IMG/VR virus record: IMGVR_UViG_3300028228_000421
Coordinates: 1-34,391 of that record
Source: a virus
DNA: 34,391 nt
Strand: one strand, 5' to 3'
The notes beneath the pieces are model-generated. The model worked only from the letters and a program-made list of their open reading frames with translations, was not told where the DNA came from and did no database searches. Shown piece after piece: positions 15,474 to 23,324 of the stretch. The number at the start of each line of letters is the position of its first letter. Within the stretch, counting starts at the first letter, position 1. The translations under genes and the position numbers were made by a program.

Positions 15474-17285
15474 TCAATGACTGCTTTCTTCGGTCTCCGG
15501 CTCCGGTGCCCCTACCAACTTGTAAAGAAACGCCATGAAGGTAATTCCGATCTCGCAATCCCAGTAATGGTTGGGACGCTTTCCGATCTGCCGCCAGATT
15601 CCGCGCTTGCTGTCCTTCGTTTCTGACTCCATCGAATCGACGTAAAGCTGGCAAATGTCGTCGGGGATCTGGTGCTCCTCCATCGCCCGCAACCGTGAGA
15701 AAACGTCTTTGAAATACGTGTTGGAAAACTCCAGCACCTTGATCTTTTGGCCCTTTACGTGGTGCGCCTTGCCTGTCATGTATTCGATTACTCGCTGATA
15801 CGGGACAAGCAAGGTCGCCCGTTTCCCTCGCGTCTTGGTAAAGTTGTTAATGTCCCGGCCACGCATTGCGCTCCATTTGTATTGATGGCAAAAATCCAAG
15901 GCATCTGATTTCCAGTTGCCGACATCGAGCGCGAAGGCCCCTGACTTCAGACCGTAATGCTTCACCGCCTCGTCCACCTCCTCAATTTTCTGCAACTCCT
16001 CGCAATACACCAGCCGGGACCCGCCACCGCCAAACGCGCGAATGCAAACAGGGAAGCGGTCCTTTTGCATATCGGCAAACCCAAAACGCTGATCTTCGCC
16101 GTTAATTTGCGGTGCCTCTTCAGCCGCGCCTTTGTCGTAGTCCTCAACCCGGTAGCCTGCCGCGCCCTTAGTGTTGACTATCGGAATCTCTTTGTCCTTG
16201 ATCGTCCAGAATTTCGCCTCTTCTTTTTGAGTAAATGCTTTCAACTCCTCAATGCTCCCGCGCCGCAAGGAATCTTTTGCGCGTAAAAAGCTCTCGATTA
16301 TGTCGGCCCAATCACGCCACCAAAGCGTATAGCCGGAATAGCGGAACGATTCATGCCCCGGAGAATTGTTGAAATTGGTTTGCACGTACTTCCAATTCTG
16401 CACTAGTTCCCGGCGCACTCGCTCACGGTTTTCAATCACGCCGTCACACTCGGGGCATTGCATTCTCACCGTCTGCCGGACCGCTTTCCAGTTCCATTCT
16501 TTGGTTTCTATGTTTCGAGTTTCTGGAGTTTCGTCCCAGCACAAAATAAATTTCCCGTCATCTTCCCGCCGAGTCTCCGGTGAAAAATACTTTTCGCAAT
16601 GCGGACATTGAACATGAAAAATTTTCTGCGTCCCTTGATGCCACCACGCGCCCCATTCATCCCAATCAGACTCCCCATATTCATTTGCAATCTGTTCGCC
16701 ACCCTGTGAAACACTCAGCACTTTCTTATTTCTGACTGCATTTGCACGGCGCAAAATCTCCGCCATCGTTCCCTTTTTCCACCGCCACATTTCGTCATTC
16801 AGAATGTAGTGAATCGTTTTTGATTGCAGGCCGGAGAGCGATGGTCCTTGGATCTGAATAAACATCGCGGGAGTGATGATGTGTTCCTTGGTAATGTCGT
16901 CCCGCCCAAGCCCTGCCACGATGTCCCGCGTGCCTGGAGACTCACGCAGGCACGGAAGAAGCTTCGTCTTTGCGAAAAACGCGGACTCAGAATCCGTCTG
17001 CGTTGTAATCATCATATTCCCCGGCCTCTTCTTTAGTGCCCTGGCAACCGCGATTTGCTCGAAGCCTGTCTTGCCGCCTTGCACCCCAGCCAGCACCGAT
17101 ACGCCCCATATTTTAGGATCGTCCCATGCCCGCATTGGTTCAATGAGCATCGGGATATTATCCCGCCTAAAGTCCTCAGCAATCGGCGAACCTGGGAATC
17201 GCACGTACTTTTCCGCCCACTCATCCAACGGCAAATCGTCATCTTCGGGAATCGAAGCGAGCAGGGATTTAGAAATAAAGCTCAT
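15474..17285 (-). CDS. terL: Terminase large subunit, GpA family (603 aa)
   Basis: The ATPase domain has a Walker A variant GVQGGKT (residues 67-73) and a Walker B segment HYILNDEMWRW with the acidic pair at 164-165. Two CPxC zinc knuckles (CPHCEKYF, CPECDGV) follow at about 220-290, which is characteristic of lambda GpA-type terminases. The C-terminal nuclease domain includes GAFALDVGN with a metal-binding Asp. The enzyme cuts concatemeric DNA and drives packaging. It starts two bases after the small subunit stop. Confidence 0.95.
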   Translation of the reverse strand: MSFISKSLLASIPEDDDLPLDEWAEKYVRFPGSPIAEDFRRDNIPMLIEPMRAWDDPKIWGVSVLAGVQGGKTGFEQIAVARALKKRPGNMMITTQTDSESAFFAKTKLLPCLRESPGTRDIVAGLGRDDITKEHIITPAMFIQIQGPSLSGLQSKTIHYILNDEMWRWKKGTMAEILRRANAVRNKKVLSVSQGGEQIANEYGESDWDEWGAWWHQGTQKIFHVQCPHCEKYFSPETRREDDGKFILCWDETPETRNIETKEWNWKAVRQTVRMQCPECDGVIENRERVRRELVQNWKYVQTNFNNSPGHESFRYSGYTLWWRDWADIIESFLRAKDSLRRGSIEELKAFTQKEEAKFWTIKDKEIPIVNTKGAAGYRVEDYDKGAAEEAPQINGEDQRFGFADMQKDRFPVCIRAFGGGGSRLVYCEELQKIEEVDEAVKHYGLKSGAFALDVGNWKSDALDFCHQYKWSAMRGRDINNFTKTRGKRATLLVPYQRVIEYMTGKAHHVKGQKIKVLEFSNTYFKDVFSRLRAMEEHQIPDDICQLYVDSMESETKDSKRGIWRQIGKRPNHYWDCEIGITFMAFLYKLVGAPEPETEESSH

Positions 17286-17287
17286 GA

Positions 17288-17989
17288 CTAAATGGTTTTC
17301 AACATATTCTTGAAATCGTTTTTGAACTTTTTCTTGCGGGGTTGCGCAAGCGATTCAATTTCAGGAAGGGATCGGTCAGAATAAATTAATGGATGATCTC
17401 CGAATTCTTTTTCAATTAACGAATCAAACTTTGCCATGATTGATTCGCACTCTTCTTTGATTGCCGACTTCAAAACCACGGCGTCGCTTTCCCGAGAAAA
17501 ACGAAGCTCTGCAAGCATCCTTTGCGCCCGGACCAACCCGCGCTTTTCTTCGAGAATGTCGTCAACCTCATCCGCAAAATCTTTAGAGTTTTGAATAGCC
17601 CACCTGCCAAGCTCCAGCGCGTTGATCCGCCCGTCGTCACGAAATGCCGAGCATCCCTCTTTCTTCCATCGGCCTAAAGTCCGTCGGTCGCACCCAATAT
17701 GTTTTGCCGTTTCTGATATTGACTGGAACCATTTCGGGGCGGTCTTGATAACCTCTGGCATCCCAGACATCTCATCCATCGTTGCGTCCTGTTCCTTCTC
17801 GGCCAGTTCAACGGCTTTCTCTTCCCGCGCCGACAGCGACTTCCCGGCTTTTACTTTTTCGAGTGCTCGATTGAGCGTGATCCTCTCGTTTGCTATCCGT
17901 ACCTTTTCGGCAATCTGAGATTTTGACGACTTCTCTGCCGTCGCTGGTGCCTGCTTTTTTTTATCGCCATGCAATTGCGTCAATGTCAA
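17288..17989 (-). CDS. terS: Terminase small subunit, Nu1-like (233 aa)
   Basis: The central segment FQSISETAKHIGCDRRTLGRWKKEGCSAFRDDGRINALELGRW (about residues 90-130) is a winged helix-turn-helix of the Nu1/DNA-packaging type. A basic N-terminal helical region and a C-terminal helix (ERIxLEE-like EEKRGLVRAQRMLAELRFSRE) for oligomerisation flank it. It lies immediately before the large terminase gene. It should bind the packaging start site and recruit the large subunit; a candidate site lies near 19476..19762. Confidence 0.85.
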   Translation of the reverse strand: MTLTQLHGDKKKQAPATAEKSSKSQIAEKVRIANERITLNRALEKVKAGKSLSAREEKAVELAEKEQDATMDEMSGMPEVIKTAPKWFQSISETAKHIGCDRRTLGRWKKEGCSAFRDDGRINALELGRWAIQNSKDFADEVDDILEEKRGLVRAQRMLAELRFSRESDAVVLKSAIKEECESIMAKFDSLIEKEFGDHPLIYSDRSLPEIESLAQPRKKKFKNDFKNMLKTI

Positions 17990-17992
17990 ATG

Positions 17993-18849
17993 TCATTTTA
18001 TCTTAATCAACTTCATTCCGTAGTTGTTTATTCCCTTCGGTATGACAATACCATGCTTTCTGATAAGCCTGTTTTTTTGAAACGGCTTATAATTTACATG
18101 ATGCTGCCAACGGCCCCAGCGTCGCCTTATTGTGCATACGTCGGGATGTTGCCGCTGCAAGGATTTTGCCATTTCAAGACGCCCATCAAACCCTGCGTCC
18201 TGCTTGTAAAGTAGATCGGTGTTCCCGCCTTTCATCTTTAGTGTTGCCTGCTTGTTACACAAAAACCGTTAAACAAAATGGTGCAATGTCCATCTTTCAG
18301 AATTCTCAAACTCAGGTCGGTATCTTCATTGTATCTTCCCCGCCAACGATAGCTGATTTTATTTGAAAGAAGTATGCACGAATAAATTCTTGCATTCAGG
18401 CAAAATGGAGTCTTGACCGTGCCTTTAGCCGTTGATGATTCGACCACCGCGAATGATCCATATTGAAACCCCGCCATATGAACATTCATGTACCTCTCAA
18501 CAAATCCCTCGGCTATCGCAAAAATAGACCCGTCAGAAACTTTAATCTTGTCTCCTTTATACAGCCGGACAAACCCTCTCAGGTTGTCATCCATAATCCA
18601 ATGTCGACCGTGGCCTTCGCTTATCGAATGTTCCCAAACCCAATTTCTCGCAGGTATGCCGCCCTGACCTAAATTCGAGAAAGGTAAAACAAGAATCTTT
18701 TGTGGATCAATCACCGATGCATATTGCGCAAATTCATGCGGCTCAATTACAATTCGATAATCAACTCCAATTGATTCTAGCGCGATGCTTGTATAGCGAG
18801 TTTTCCACCGTCCCTTGCTGATTATATAAATCGGGAATTTAGGATTCAT
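17993..18849 (-). pseudogene. TET-associated-type glycosyltransferase, split by -1 frameshift
   Basis: Frame 1 runs from the ATG at 18849 (ATGA overlap with parB-like gene) through MNPKFPIYIISKGRW, FSNLGQGGIPARNWVW, the DDN motif (87-89) and GRYNEDTDLSLRILKDG (171-187), then stops at 18238 soon after ILFNGF. The rest of the family sequence (CNKQATLKMKGGNTDLLY, RRRWGRWQHHVNY, NRLIR) continues in the -1 frame to 17993. The two frames join at a T5 run (18261..18265), giving 285 residues, a full-length enzyme. Known relatives glycosylate modified bases in phage DNA and occur beside TET/JBP dioxygenases; none is seen here. The frame change is a one-base deletion, an assembly error, or a functional -1 slip (the Phe codon re-pairs perfectly). 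Confidence 0.85.
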
Positions 18850-19475
18850 TCTGGTTGCCCAATAAACTGAGAGTCTTTTTCGTTGCCCTTTGGTCGCGAT
18901 GGATACCAAATAAATTTAGCGGAGTCCGGGAGCAATTGACCGATACATTTTCCAAATGCAATCACCGCGGCCTCGCTTGGAAAATGTACAATTATTGTTC
19001 GGACTCCTTTTGGCTGGTTTTCATATTCGGGCATATCTTCCCATTCCTGTTCTGGATTTTCTACAAAATCGCCCGGCGTGATGATGTTTTCCAGTTCTTC
19101 GTCCGTCCATCCGCTGAACGTCAAGCTCGTTAAGTCGATAGACTTTAATTCAGTGATTTCGATTTTAAGCATCTCGTCATCCCACCCCCCGCCAATTTCC
19201 GCAAGCCGATTGTCGGCTAGGATATACGCCCGCCGCTGCGTGTCGGTAAGGTGCCCTAGCCTGATGCACGGCACGTCCGCCAGCTCCAAAAATTGCGCGG
19301 CCAGCACCCGGCCATGACCCGCGATGATTCCGTCGTCCTTGTCGATCAACACCGGATTACAGAAACCGAACTCCCTGATGCTCCCGGCAATCTTCGCAAC
19401 CTGGCCAGCGTCGTGCTTCTTTGCATTTCTGGCATACGGCACCAGCGTTTCAGTTTTCAGCGTTTCGATTTTCAT
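18846..19475 (-). CDS. ParB-like nuclease-domain protein (209 aa)
   Basis: The N-terminal half is a ParB/Srx domain: LVPYARNAKKHDAGQVAKIAGSIREFGF, then the core IIAGHGRVLAAQFL (about residues 50-63), and the RRAYILADNRLAE helix. The C-terminal segment (VIVHFPSEAAVIAFGKCIGQ...KFIWYP) matches an extra domain that follows ParB modules in many phage proteins. Stand-alone ParB-like proteins often lie next to phage terminases, sometimes fused to methyltransferases. Here the gene overlaps the glycosyltransferase (ATGA), so the pair may act together on the DNA to be packaged. Confidence 0.88.
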   Translation of the reverse strand: MKIETLKTETLVPYARNAKKHDAGQVAKIAGSIREFGFCNPVLIDKDDGIIAGHGRVLAAQFLELADVPCIRLGHLTDTQRRAYILADNRLAEIGGGWDDEMLKIEITELKSIDLTSLTFSGWTDEELENIITPGDFVENPEQEWEDMPEYENQPKGVRTIIVHFPSEAAVIAFGKCIGQLLPDSAKFIWYPSRPKGNEKDSQFIGQPE

Positions 19476-19762
19476 AAATTATTTTCCAGCCATTTAATGA
19501 GACATTTCCTTTTTGGGTTGCGTGCTCGTTTTGAAGGGGGTTCCGAGTATACCTAGCTGGGGCGGCTGTGGCGTAGGGTCCCCGTGTGGGGGGTGGGGTC
19601 TGGCATCGCTCCGGTTTGGGTAGGAGTGGCCCGACGTTGCCCGACGAATGGCTTTGATTGCAGGGTGATAGAAGGCTCTTGTCATGGAGAAATAGAATTC
19701 CTAGAGGATTATTCTTGACGAGTTGGAAAAGTTGACGTTACCCTTTTTTCAGAGAGTTCCGA
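19476..19762. other. Non-coding gap with G-rich segment, candidate packaging (cos) region
   Basis: This is the longest gap in the late operon (287 bases). It contains a very G-rich plus-strand segment (19556..19620) with GGGGCGGCTGTGG, an inverted GTCCCC/GGGGG pair around 19578..19592, and a tandem direct repeat GCCCGACGTT/GCCCGACGAA near 19629..19648. Two TTGACG hexamers occur near 19713 and 19730. A 63-codon frame (19494..19685) crosses it but looks like a by-product. Its place upstream of parB-terminase genes and its odd composition make it the best candidate for a cos site or terminase-binding region. This is an inference. Confidence 0.45.
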
Positions 19763-20275
19763 TCAAAGCGTCTGGTAAAGTTCCGCCATTGGCTTCAGTC
19801 GCGCTTTCAGGGTCAGTCGCTGAACCTCTGGCCACTCTTGGATAGCCAGCCGTTCCTTCGCCTTCGAGATTTCTTCCCATGATTTACTGAGTGCTGCCAG
19901 CCAGCGTTGAGCGTCTTTGTGCGCGGTCTGGCTACCTGGCTCCCGCTCTTGAGTTGGCAACAGGTCGAGAGCAAGGAATGCCTGCTTGGTGCTGGTGATA
20001 GAGTCAAGAGCGTCCTCAGGTATAGCTGCCAGCCGTATCCAGTCAGCGGCCCGACTTGGTTTGATGTTGCCTAGAGCTTCGGTGTTGTCAGCGATCCAGA
20101 CGACAAATTTGCCAGCGGGCAGGTTTTCTTTTGCGGTTTTCAGGAATTGTCCACACTCACGCGCTTTGAGAAACGCGGCCTTGGCGTGGTCGTTTGCCTG
20201 TCCGGCCAGGGTCATTGCCTCAGTAAAGGCGGTTGAGATTTGTGAGCAGAGAGAGAGTTGCAGTTGATTTTCCAT
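19763..20275 (-). CDS. DUF3102-like phage protein (170 aa)
   Basis: The segment AAFLKARECGQFLKTAKENLPAGKFVVWIADNTEALGNIKPSRAADWIRLA (about residues 33-83) resembles DUF3102-type proteins, which have a KxxLPxGxFxxW core and occur in phages and mobile elements. Other parts are helical. Its function is unknown; the family has been linked to DNA-related roles. It is the last gene of the replication operon and follows an 80-residue gene by five bases. Confidence 0.75.
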   Translation of the reverse strand: MENQLQLSLCSQISTAFTEAMTLAGQANDHAKAAFLKARECGQFLKTAKENLPAGKFVVWIADNTEALGNIKPSRAADWIRLAAIPEDALDSITSTKQAFLALDLLPTQEREPGSQTAHKDAQRWLAALSKSWEEISKAKERLAIQEWPEVQRLTLKARLKPMAELYQTL

Positions 20276-20280
20276 GATAC

Positions 20281-20523
20281 TTACCCTTTGATTTTCAATG
20301 GATTCTTGCCTTCAAGTTGCAAACTTTCCCCGATAAATGGAATTGTCGGGCGCTCACCTCTGATGGCTGCATATTCCAATTCAAGCTTTAACGAGCCGAG
20401 AACCTTCCCGGCTGTGTTGCTGAGTTCCTTGACTTGATTGTGACGGCGAGGATCGGCTTTCAGCATTGCGTATGCTTCAAGTAGGTCTTCGCGGAGTTCT
20501 TTTATGTTCGATGGTGTTTTCAT
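20281..20523 (-). CDS. Conserved phage hypothetical protein (80 aa)
   Basis: A helical protein with the pattern IKELREDLLEAYAMLK...NTAGKVLGSLKLELEYAAIRGERPTIPFI, typical of small conserved phage proteins of unknown role. It starts with an ATGA overlap, and the region before the ATG is CA-rich (AAACCAACAAACCAAAA). Confidence 0.78.
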   Translation of the reverse strand: MKTPSNIKELREDLLEAYAMLKADPRRHNQVKELSNTAGKVLGSLKLELEYAAIRGERPTIPFIGESLQLEGKNPLKIKG

Positions 20524-21164
20524 TTTTGGTTTGTTGGTTTGGTTTTTCTGAGTTCTCTGTTTAATGCAAGATGAGCCATCTTTAATTGGATCATTTCTAA
20601 AGGGATTTGATTTGTTGGGATCAAACTTCCCGCTGAGATTAATCCCGCGATATGCCTATCAGGATGTTTGGCCATCCATTTGTATGTTCTTAAGACGTGA
20701 TTCTTTTTCTTTTCCTTAATTCGTTCCGCGTCTCTAGCCTTAGCCTTTTCTGGATTATTTTTGTTCCAAGTGTCGCTTTCTGCTTTAAGTTTTGCTTTAA
20801 GTTTTGCTTTATCTAGCTGGGCTTTTGATCGAGATTTTGCGTAAACTGCCCTAGCCTTATACCTAATAGCATCAATGTTGTTTTCCCGGTACTTTTCCCG
20901 GTACTTTTCCCTTTTCGCCCTGTCTCGCTCGTAGTTTTTTGCGATATACTCTCTTTGTTTCTCGTTAACTAAATTGCGGTTTTTGTTCCTGTAATTCCTT
21001 TGGCGTTCTTTCGCTTTTATTGGATCGTCGTGATACAGGAGTCTTGCTCTCGCTCTACATTTCTCAGGATTCGCTGCATACGCCGCCCTTTGATCCGCCG
21101 CTAACTTAGCCTGATTCTTTTTCCGCCACTCTTTTCTGTACGCGGCAATAGCCTCCTTTGTCAT
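20520..21164 (-). CDS. Basic repeat protein, NPEK-type repeats without HNH core (214 aa)
   Basis: This protein is very rich in Lys, Arg and Tyr and is built of ~15-20-residue helical repeats (YRKEWRKKNQAK, YAANPEKCRARARLLYHDDP, YRNKNRN, YREKYREN, KAKLKAKLK, WNKNNPEKAKARD). Such repeats usually precede HNH or other nuclease domains in phages, but no HNH motif follows; the C-terminus is a short helical domain ending in KTKPTNQK. It may be a DNA-binding remnant of a nuclease or a stand-alone nucleoid-like protein. The DNA shows tandem duplications, for example around 20785..20815 and 20884..20910. Confidence 0.75.
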   Translation of the reverse strand: MTKEAIAAYRKEWRKKNQAKLAADQRAAYAANPEKCRARARLLYHDDPIKAKERQRNYRNKNRNLVNEKQREYIAKNYERDRAKREKYREKYRENNIDAIRYKARAVYAKSRSKAQLDKAKLKAKLKAESDTWNKNNPEKAKARDAERIKEKKKNHVLRTYKWMAKHPDRHIAGLISAGSLIPTNQIPLEMIQLKMAHLALNRELRKTKPTNQK

Positions 21165-21652
21165 GCCTCAGAAAGTTGAGATTTGCGATTGTCCGAATAA
21201 GCGTTGCGGGCCTCGACACTCTTTTGAGCACCGATGGCTGGCAGGTTGTTTTGGCGTTGGAAGGCCAGCTTGTGCGCTGAGAAGTTGGCTCTGGTGACGT
21301 TGTGGTGAGTGACCTTTCCGCATTCCTTGCAGCTATGTTTTGTGGCTAGGGACTTTGCCAGGTCTGAGTCTGATTGGCCTGCACATGATACGTGACTGAG
21401 TGCCGACGCCACTGAGAGCACCCTGGTGGCCAGTTCTGAATTGTTATTCGATTCCCGCAAGAATCCGATTACTAACTGCATCCAGATAAAGGCGTCGCGA
21501 AAAATTGCGAGTTCGCGCCGGTGTTCCCATTCTTCGCGGGTCTCCTCCCGGTCCTCGTCCTGTGATTCGCGCCCATCCTGGCAGCGGTCGTCAATGCGGT
21601 CGTATTCGTATTGGCTCATTGTGTTGGAGTGCCTGGCCGTGGAACGCTGCAT
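21161..21652 (-). CDS. Hypothetical protein with CxxC...HH element (163 aa)
   Basis: I chose the ATG at 21652, eight bases after the ATPase stop, because AAAATCAA precedes it; an ATG at 21619 (MSQYEYDRIDDR) with CCAACACA before it is the alternative. The N-terminal region is strongly charged (Asp/Glu/Arg), followed by a helical hydrophobic stretch and then HSCKECGKVTHHN, a possible half zinc knuckle. It overlaps the next gene by ATGA and lies in the replication operon. The function is unknown. Confidence 0.72.
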   Translation of the reverse strand: MQRSTARHSNTMSQYEYDRIDDRCQDGRESQDEDREETREEWEHRRELAIFRDAFIWMQLVIGFLRESNNNSELATRVLSVASALSHVSCAGQSDSDLAKSLATKHSCKECGKVTHHNVTRANFSAHKLAFQRQNNLPAIGAQKSVEARNAYSDNRKSQLSEA

Positions 21653-21659
21653 TTGATTT

Positions 21660-22406
21660 TCATTTGCCCGAAATGCGCGATTGCGGTGCATTTGTAAAGC
21701 AATTTATTTTTCGCGCTCTCATCGACGGCCAGTTGCAGGGGACGATCATTCCGTGCTCCGATAAACGTGAGATGATAGAGTCGTCGGTGTTTTGCTCGAA
21801 CTCTACAGCGGACTCGTTGCTGATGATGATAGTGTCTTTTTTGGCGGAATATCTCCGATCAATAATGTCAGTCAGAATCCTCGGAGCGACATTAAGGGCG
21901 TTCGCGTCGTGTTTTTCATCAATTATCAGGAGTCCAATTGAGCATAGCGCGTCCCGCATTGCCACCAGCGAATCGGTCCGCGTTGACCCGTGATCAGAAT
22001 AAAGTGGTTTAAGAATCTCAACGATAGAAAGCATCTTGCGGTATATCGGGAGGCCAATCGGGGCATTCTCGCGCCGTTGCGACTGATTCCAGTAGGCAAC
22101 CCACTCCTCAGCAATCTGGATTGCAATTTGCGCTGAGATGGTAGTTTTCCCGGTACCACGGATTCCTACTAAGGCGATGATAGCCCCTTCGCCAAGAAGT
22201 TTGGATCTTACCACCCGAAACACCTTTTCCTGATTCGGCTCCAGATTCCAATCGGCCCGTTCTCGGAATCGTCCATCAAACCCGGCATCGGCAAGAATTG
22301 GGCGTATCTCATTGCGCCATGTCCATTCGCGGATCTCGGCGTCGGAGCGCACCGGGATTGCGCTGAGCCTGCTTAAAATTTCAGGGAGTTGTAAATCTGT
22401 TGTCAT
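21660..22406 (-). CDS. DnaC-like helicase loader ATPase (248 aa)
   Basis: An AAA+ P-loop domain follows an ~65-residue N-terminal part. Walker A is GIRGTGKTT (residues 81-89), Walker B is GLLIIDEKHD (158-167), sensor 1 is TIIISNES, and an arginine-finger-like ISRLSEHG lies near the C-terminus. This is the DnaC/DnaI helicase-loader type that delivers the host DnaB helicase to the phage origin. It overlaps the replisome organiser gene in an ATGA junction. Leader GACCCCAACACACCTGAAAACCA is coding sequence of that upstream gene. Confidence 0.88.
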   Translation of the reverse strand: MTTDLQLPEILSRLSAIPVRSDAEIREWTWRNEIRPILADAGFDGRFRERADWNLEPNQEKVFRVVRSKLLGEGAIIALVGIRGTGKTTISAQIAIQIAEEWVAYWNQSQRRENAPIGLPIYRKMLSIVEILKPLYSDHGSTRTDSLVAMRDALCSIGLLIIDEKHDANALNVAPRILTDIIDRRYSAKKDTIIISNESAVEFEQNTDDSIISRLSEHGMIVPCNWPSMRARKINCFTNAPQSRISGK

Positions 22407-23245
22407 TGGTTTTCAGGTGTGTTGGGGTCAAATACAAGGTTCTTGTATTCACCGGGTTTGATTGCGTTGTCCGTGGCGGTTTTTTGGTTTCCTCGACGGT
22501 TGGTGAATGCGCCCTCGATGATTTCCTCAACCTTGCCGGGCCGCAAAAACCAATTGATAGTTGCCACCCATCCACGGTCATTCTTACCGGTGCAGAAATC
22601 GCTCTTGGAAATGAGTTGAATTGCCTGCAATGCGTGACATTTAAAAAATGGGTCGCGCATCCTTGCTGAGAATATCGCTTTGCGCTTTGCCCCTAGGCTC
22701 GAGACTTTGGGGAAACATCCGCACAAATTCCATGCAGCAATGATGGGAGGAACCGTAGGTTCCGGTAATTCTTTTTCTACATCTACATCTACATCTACAT
22801 CTACATCTACTATGTGTGCATTTGATACATTTGTAGCTGCCTGTGTATTTGTGTCATTGACAGTCATTGACAAGGCATTTGCTTTGTCTTTTGCCCGATA
22901 CTCCGATTGTTTACGGCGGTTGTATTCTCTTCTCTCTTCGGCATTTAGGAGAGCGCAATACTTCCCATGATTGAGCAAAGCCCAGCCGCCATCTATCACT
23001 TTCACACGCTTTCCCTCGTAGTCTTTCGTCCTGCTGTACGGGTCCGGCGTCTGGAAACTGGCTAAAGCCTCCTCGCATTCTTGGATAGAAACACCCGTTC
23101 TAGCCGCAAGGCCGGGAATTGATGCGTGTACCTCGCCGTGGCGGTCAACCATAGCAAGCATCGTGATCCAAGTAAGTTTCGTATGGGCTGGTTCCTGCCA
23201 GATCGTGGAATCTAAAATTGAAGAAAAAAGTTTTGTAAAGTGCAT
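22403..23245 (-). CDS. Phage replisome organiser/replication initiator-like protein (280 aa)
   Basis: I chose the ATG at 23245 because MHFTKLFSSILDSTIWQEPAHTK is the conserved start of these proteins and the longer frame would begin inside the promoter. The N-terminal domain is a winged-helix type (WITMLAMVDRHGEVHASIPGLAARTGVS). A repetitive VDVDVDVDVDVE linker lies at about residues 146-157, and the C-terminal part (residues 160-260) is helical, DnaD-like in style. It should recognise the phage origin and work with the loader encoded next. The tail ends in DPNTPENQ, encoded by the next gene's leader. Confidence 0.82.
   Translation of the reverse strand: MHFTKLFSSILDSTIWQEPAHTKLTWITMLAMVDRHGEVHASIPGLAARTGVSIQECEEALASFQTPDPYSRTKDYEGKRVKVIDGGWALLNHGKYCALLNAEERREYNRRKQSEYRAKDKANALSMTVNDTNTQAATNVSNAHIVDVDVDVDVDVEKELPEPTVPPIIAAWNLCGCFPKVSSLGAKRKAIFSARMRDPFFKCHALQAIQLISKSDFCTGKNDRGWVATINWFLRPGKVEEIIEGAFTNRRGNQKTATDNAIKPGEYKNLVFDPNTPENQ
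22776..22810 (-). repeat. Hexanucleotide tandem repeat (TCTACA)n
   Basis: About six TCTACA units on the plus strand encode alternating Val-Asp in the linker of the replisome organiser. Slippage could change the linker length in two-residue steps without breaking the frame. Confidence 0.95.
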
Positions 23246-23263
23246 CTTGTCAAAGTTTTGTGT

Positions 23264-23293
23264 ATAAAAGCATACACTGTGTATTGTTGTCAA
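23264..23293 (-). promoter_or_regulatory. Promoter with palindromic operator for replication operon
   Basis: On the minus strand a consensus -35 (TTGACA, 23293..23288) is followed after 18 bases by a weak -10 (TTTTAT, 23269..23264). The spacer contains a perfect inverted repeat, ATACAC-A-GTGTAT on the minus strand (23284..23272), so a bound repressor would block RNA polymerase. The start of the replisome organiser lies 18 bases downstream of the -10. The 79-base gap holds nothing else. Confidence 0.65.
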
Positions 23294-23324
23294 GAGTAGC
23301 GCATTTGCCGCTACAGTATCTAGA

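Noticed and set aside
19494-19685. 63-codon open frame on the minus strand upstream of the parB-like gene
   Set aside because: Pro/His/Arg-rich translation of a G-rich segment, no domain, no overlap coupling and no good leader; more likely non-coding packaging DNA. It is mentioned in the region entry.
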